DNA from: an uncultured Paracoccaceae bacterium
GTDB lineage: Bacteria; Pseudomonadota; Alphaproteobacteria; Rhodobacterales; Rhodobacteraceae
Assembly: GCA_937927885.1 (NCBI GenBank)
Contig: CALEZJ010000109.1
Coordinates: 1 to 9,366, forward strand
DNA length: 9,366 nucleotides
Reading direction: 5' to 3'
Shown here: positions 7,236 through 9,366 of the stretch, one piece after another
Layout: each line of letters opens with the position of its first letter
Position numbering within the stretch: position 1 is the stretch's first letter
Program-made: the position numbers and the translations under genes
Notes under the pieces: model-generated
Told to the model about the DNA's origin: nothing
The model's database searches: none
Seen by the model: the letters and a program-made list of their open reading frames with translations, nothing else

Positions 7236-7260
7236 CCCATCTTTGTGCGCCAAATATCCC
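7236..7260 (-). other. GGGATATTTGG...AAAGATG motif downstream of der
   Basis: On the - strand, right after the candidate der terminator, the sequence reads GGGATATTTGG, a few bases, then ACAAAGATGGG. From memory, a GGATATTTG/AAAGATG element after a C-rich run recurs at 3' ends of Rhodobacterales genes. It is A+T-richer than its surroundings and has no open reading frame. Its role is unknown to me, and the recollection could not be checked here. Confidence 0.35.
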
Positions 7261-7282
7261 CGGGGGGGCGGAACGTCCCCCG
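7261..7282 (-). terminator. candidate terminator hairpin of der
   Basis: CGGGGG (7261-7266) pairs with CCCCCG (7277-7282) around a 10-base loop, beginning 9 bases past the der stop on the - strand. The stem is short but all G-C. What follows on the - strand is GGGGATATTT and not a clean U-tract, so it is an imperfect intrinsic terminator. Its place just after der, and just before the FNR box of the next gene, supports separation of the two transcription units. Confidence 0.45.
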
Positions 7283-7290
7283 AACGCCGC

Positions 7291-8775
7291 TCAATGCGAC
7301 GGGTTCTTGTGCTTTTTCAGCTTCGAATGGGCGGCGTTGCGCCGGTCCTTGAACGGGTTCTGATCGCTCGACGAGCGCAGGAACAGCCGGATCGGGGTAC
7401 CCGGCATGTCAAATCGCTGGCGCAACCCGTTGACCAGGTAGCGCTTGTAGCTTTCGGGCAGTTCGTCAGGGTGCGAGCATTTGATCACGAAACCCGGCGG
7501 CCGGGTCTTGGCCTGGGTCATGTAGCGCAGTCGGACGCGCTTGCCGCCCGGGGCGGGTGGCGGGTGCGATTCGACCATGGCCGCCAGCCACTGGTTCAGC
7601 CGCGAGGTGCCCACGCGCCGGTTCCAGACCGCATGGGCGCGCAGGATCGCATCGTGCAGGCGGTCCAGCCCGCGCCCGGTCCTGGCCGAGACCGTGACAA
7701 GCGGCGCCCCGCGCAATTGCGGCAGATAGCGTTCAAACGCGTCCAGCAATGCCTTCAGCTTGTCCTGACGCTCTTCCTCCAGATCCCATTTGTTGACCGC
7801 GATGACGACGGCGCGGCCTTCGGTCTCGGCCAGATCGGCGATGCGCAGGTCCTGGGTTTCAAAGGGGATCGCCGCGTCAAGCAGCACCACCACCACCTCG
7901 GCAAACTTGACCGCCCTGAGGCCATCGGCGACCGAGAGTTTCTCCAGCTTGTCCGTCACCCGGGCGCGCCTGCGCATGCCGGCCGTGTCGAACAGCCGCA
8001 TCGGCGTTCCGTTCCAGGTAAAGGGCAGGGCGATGGAATCGCGGGTGATGCCGGCCTCGGGGCCGGTCAGCAGCCGATCCTCGCCAATGATCGCGTTGAT
8101 CAGCGTCGATTTGCCGGCGTTGGGCCGCCCGATCACCGCGACTTGCAGGGGGCGTTTTTCCGTAGGGGCCCAGGACGGAGGGGCCTCGCCCTCGGCCGGA
8201 GCCTCGGTGTTGTCGTCCTCGCTGTCCTCGGGCAGCGTGACGTCGACCTCGGGCGCTTCGGCCTGGGCGCGGGCCTCGAACCCGTCGGCCAGCGGTTGCA
8301 GCGCGCGGTAGAGGTCATCCATCCCCAGCCCGTGCTCGCCCGAAAGCCGGATCGGTTCGCCCAGCCCCAGCCCGTAGGCTTCCAGATAGCCGCCGTCCGA
8401 GGCGTTCCCCTCGGCCTTGTTGGCGGCCAGGATCACATGCTTGGCCCGCCTGCGCAGGATGTCGGCGAAAATCTCGTCGGCCGGGGTGATCCCCTGGCGC
8501 GCATCGGTGATGAACAGGCAGACATCGACCATCTCGACCGCGCGTTCGGTCAGTCGGCGCATGCGGCCTTGCAGGCTGTCGTCGGTGATGTTTTCCAGAC
8601 CGGCGGTGTCGATCACGGTGAAGCGCAGGTCGGCCAGTCGTCCCACGCCTTCCCGCAGGTCGCGCGTGACACCGGGCTGGTCGTCGACCAGCGCCAGACG
8701 CTTGCCCACCAGCCGGTTGAACAGCGTCGATTTGCCCACATTGGGACGGCCCACAAGGGCCAGGGTGAAGCTCAT
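7291..8775 (-). CDS. der: ribosome biogenesis GTPase Der (EngA)
   Basis: Essential double-GTPase that binds the 50S subunit late in its assembly. 494 residues. GTPase domain 1 has GRPNVGKST (9-17), PGVTRD (34-39), DTAG (56-59) and a G4 box reading NKAE (119-122) rather than NKxD. An acidic, Pro/Ala-rich linker (about 171-205) leads to GTPase domain 2 with GRPNAGKST (216-224), GITRD, DTAG (263-266), MRRR and NKWD (328-331). A KH-like domain (about 385-470) and a basic tail ending [10 protein letters not shown] follow. The start ATG 8775 has GGAGT at 8785-8781 with 5 bases spacing. bamB lies 63 bases upstream on the same strand, the common bamB-der pairing, so they are probably co-transcribed. 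A GC hairpin lies 9 bases past the stop. Identification is certain. Confidence 0.98.
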   Translation of the reverse strand: MSFTLALVGRPNVGKSTLFNRLVGKRLALVDDQPGVTRDLREGVGRLADLRFTVIDTAGLENITDDSLQGRMRRLTERAVEMVDVCLFITDARQGITPADEIFADILRRRAKHVILAANKAEGNASDGGYLEAYGLGLGEPIRLSGEHGLGMDDLYRALQPLADGFEARAQAEAPEVDVTLPEDSEDDNTEAPAEGEAPPSWAPTEKRPLQVAVIGRPNAGKSTLINAIIGEDRLLTGPEAGITRDSIALPFTWNGTPMRLFDTAGMRRRARVTDKLEKLSVADGLRAVKFAEVVVVLLDAAIPFETQDLRIADLAETEGRAVVIAVNKWDLEEERQDKLKALLDAFERYLPQLRGAPLVTVSARTGRGLDRLHDAILRAHAVWNRRVGTSRLNQWLAAMVESHPPPAPGGKRVRLRYMTQAKTRPPGFVIKCSHPDELPESYKRYLVNGLRQRFDMPGTPIRLFLRSSSDQNPFKDRRNAAHSKLKKHKNPSH

Positions 8776-8800
8776 CGGTGACTCCGCCGTTCACAGCCAA

Positions 8801-8825
8801 GCGGCCCCCTTAGGGGCTGCGCCGC
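8801..8825. repeat. bulged hairpin in the bamB-der spacer
   Basis: GCGGC-CCCC-TTA-GGGG-CTGC-GCCGC: outer arms of 5 bases and inner arms of 4 bases stack around a 3-base loop, with a 4-base bulge on one side. It occupies the middle of the 63-base gap between the bamB stop and the der start. It has no U-tract, so it could be an RNA stability or partial-attenuation element within the operon, or chance in GC-rich DNA. Confidence 0.3.
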
Positions 8826-8838
8826 CGAATGTAAAGGA

Positions 8839-9366
8839 TCAGCGGTACGCCAGCAACGCGCCCGAACGGCTGAGCACATAGAGCGCGCCGCCCATGGCGA
8901 TCGGCCCCGAGGCCGCGCCGCCGGGGATGGCGAGTTCCGCGACACTGGCGCCCGAGGCCGGGTCGAAGCCCCGCAGCACCCCGTCTCCCGAAGCCACCCA
9001 GAGCCGCCCGCCGGCCAGAACCGGCCCGTGCTGCGGATAGATGCCCAACTGGCGACGCGGGCGGGCCGTGGTGTAAAGTGGCAACTCCTGCGCCCAGATC
9101 ACACTGCCGTCGCGCGCATCGAGCCGGATCAGCCGGTTCTGGTCCGAGACCAGGAACACCGATCCGCCCACCGGCCAGACCGGGCCAAACGCGCCCTCGG
9201 ATGCCGTCCACAGCGTCTCGCCGGTCGCGGCGTTCAGCGCATAGACCCGGCCCGACTGGTTGGCGGCATAGAGGCGCCCGCCGTCGACCACCGGATCGCC
9301 CGCCAGCGACGAGATGGTCGCGGCGGCAGCGCCGGTGCGGCGCCCCACCGCCGCCGTGGTCCAGGT
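8839..9366 (-). CDS. bamB: outer membrane protein assembly factor BamB, C-terminal part
   Basis: Lipoprotein beta-propeller subunit of the BAM complex, which inserts beta-barrel proteins into the outer membrane from the periplasmic side. The frame is open to the right edge (TWTTAAVGRRTG...), so 175 residues of the C-terminal part are present and the GTG at 9348 is internal. The N-terminal half, including the lipoprotein signal, is outside. Propeller (PQQ-like) blade repeats are visible: DGGRLYAANQSGRVYALNAA, TGETLWTASEG, VGGSVFLVSDQNRLIRLDAR, DGSVIWAQELP, GPVLAGGRLWVASGDGVLRG, MGGALYVLSRSGALLAYR. A PQQ-dependent dehydrogenase also has such blades, but the short repeats, the GPVWPVGGSVFLVSD block and the position before der favour BamB. 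It ends with TGA at 8841-8839. Confidence 0.93.
   Translation of the reverse strand, partial: TWTTAAVGRRTGAAAATISSLAGDPVVDGGRLYAANQSGRVYALNAATGETLWTASEGAFGPVWPVGGSVFLVSDQNRLIRLDARDGSVIWAQELPLYTTARPRRQLGIYPQHGPVLAGGRLWVASGDGVLRGFDPASGASVAELAIPGGAASGPIAMGGALYVLSRSGALLAYR

Noticed and set aside
7219..8781. 520-codon open frame on the + strand opposite der
   Set aside because: Antisense shadow of der. It would start inside the FNR box, has no ribosome binding site, and its translation is a Gln/His/Arg-rich sequence without recognisable motifs.
9346..9348. GTG as the bamB start
   Set aside because: The frame is open to the window edge with no ribosome binding site before this GTG. A start here would remove the lipoprotein signal and half the propeller.

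Overview
The window is GC-rich, at about two-thirds G+C by eye. It carries housekeeping genes with alphaproteobacterial, most likely Rhodobacterales (Rhodobacteraceae/Paracoccaceae), character. The reasons are the sequence style of FtsL, FtsI and Der, the bamB-der gene pair, and a small four-cysteine DUF6455-type protein of a kind I associate with that order. No mobile element, tRNA, rRNA or CRISPR array is visible.

Positions 1-6904 (+ strand) are the front half of a division and cell wall (dcw) cluster, in the order rsmH (5' end outside the window), ftsL, ftsI, murE, murF, mraY. The genes are packed almost without gaps. rsmH/ftsL are 1 base apart, ftsL/ftsI and murE/murF share ATGA overlaps, and murF/mraY share a single base in TAATG. 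The only real spacer is 30 bases before murE. One transcript with translational coupling is the natural reading. RsmH methylates 16S rRNA. FtsL and FtsI belong to the septal peptidoglycan machinery. MurE and MurF complete the UDP-MurNAc-pentapeptide, and MraY loads it onto undecaprenyl phosphate to make lipid I.

At 6905 the cluster stops. The usual next gene, murD, is absent. A convergent - strand gene for an 84-residue protein with Cys46, Cys49, Cys55 and Cys73 ends 3 bases after the mraY stop. Further right on the - strand are der (EngA, a double-GTPase ribosome assembly factor) and the C-terminal part of bamB (outer-membrane assembly lipoprotein, running off the right edge). Transcription on that strand runs bamB -> der -> small Cys protein.

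The most interesting region is the 128-base gap between der and the small gene (7163-7290). Read on the - strand it holds a GC hairpin that could terminate der, a GGGATATTTGG...AAAGATG motif, a perfect FNR/FnrL-type box (TTGATTCAGATCAA), and a 20-base dyad (8-base arms) abutting the Shine-Dalgarno sequence of the small gene. This suggests an oxygen-responsive promoter for the small Cys protein, possibly with a second regulator. The rest is ordinary core genome and I see no novel multi-gene system.
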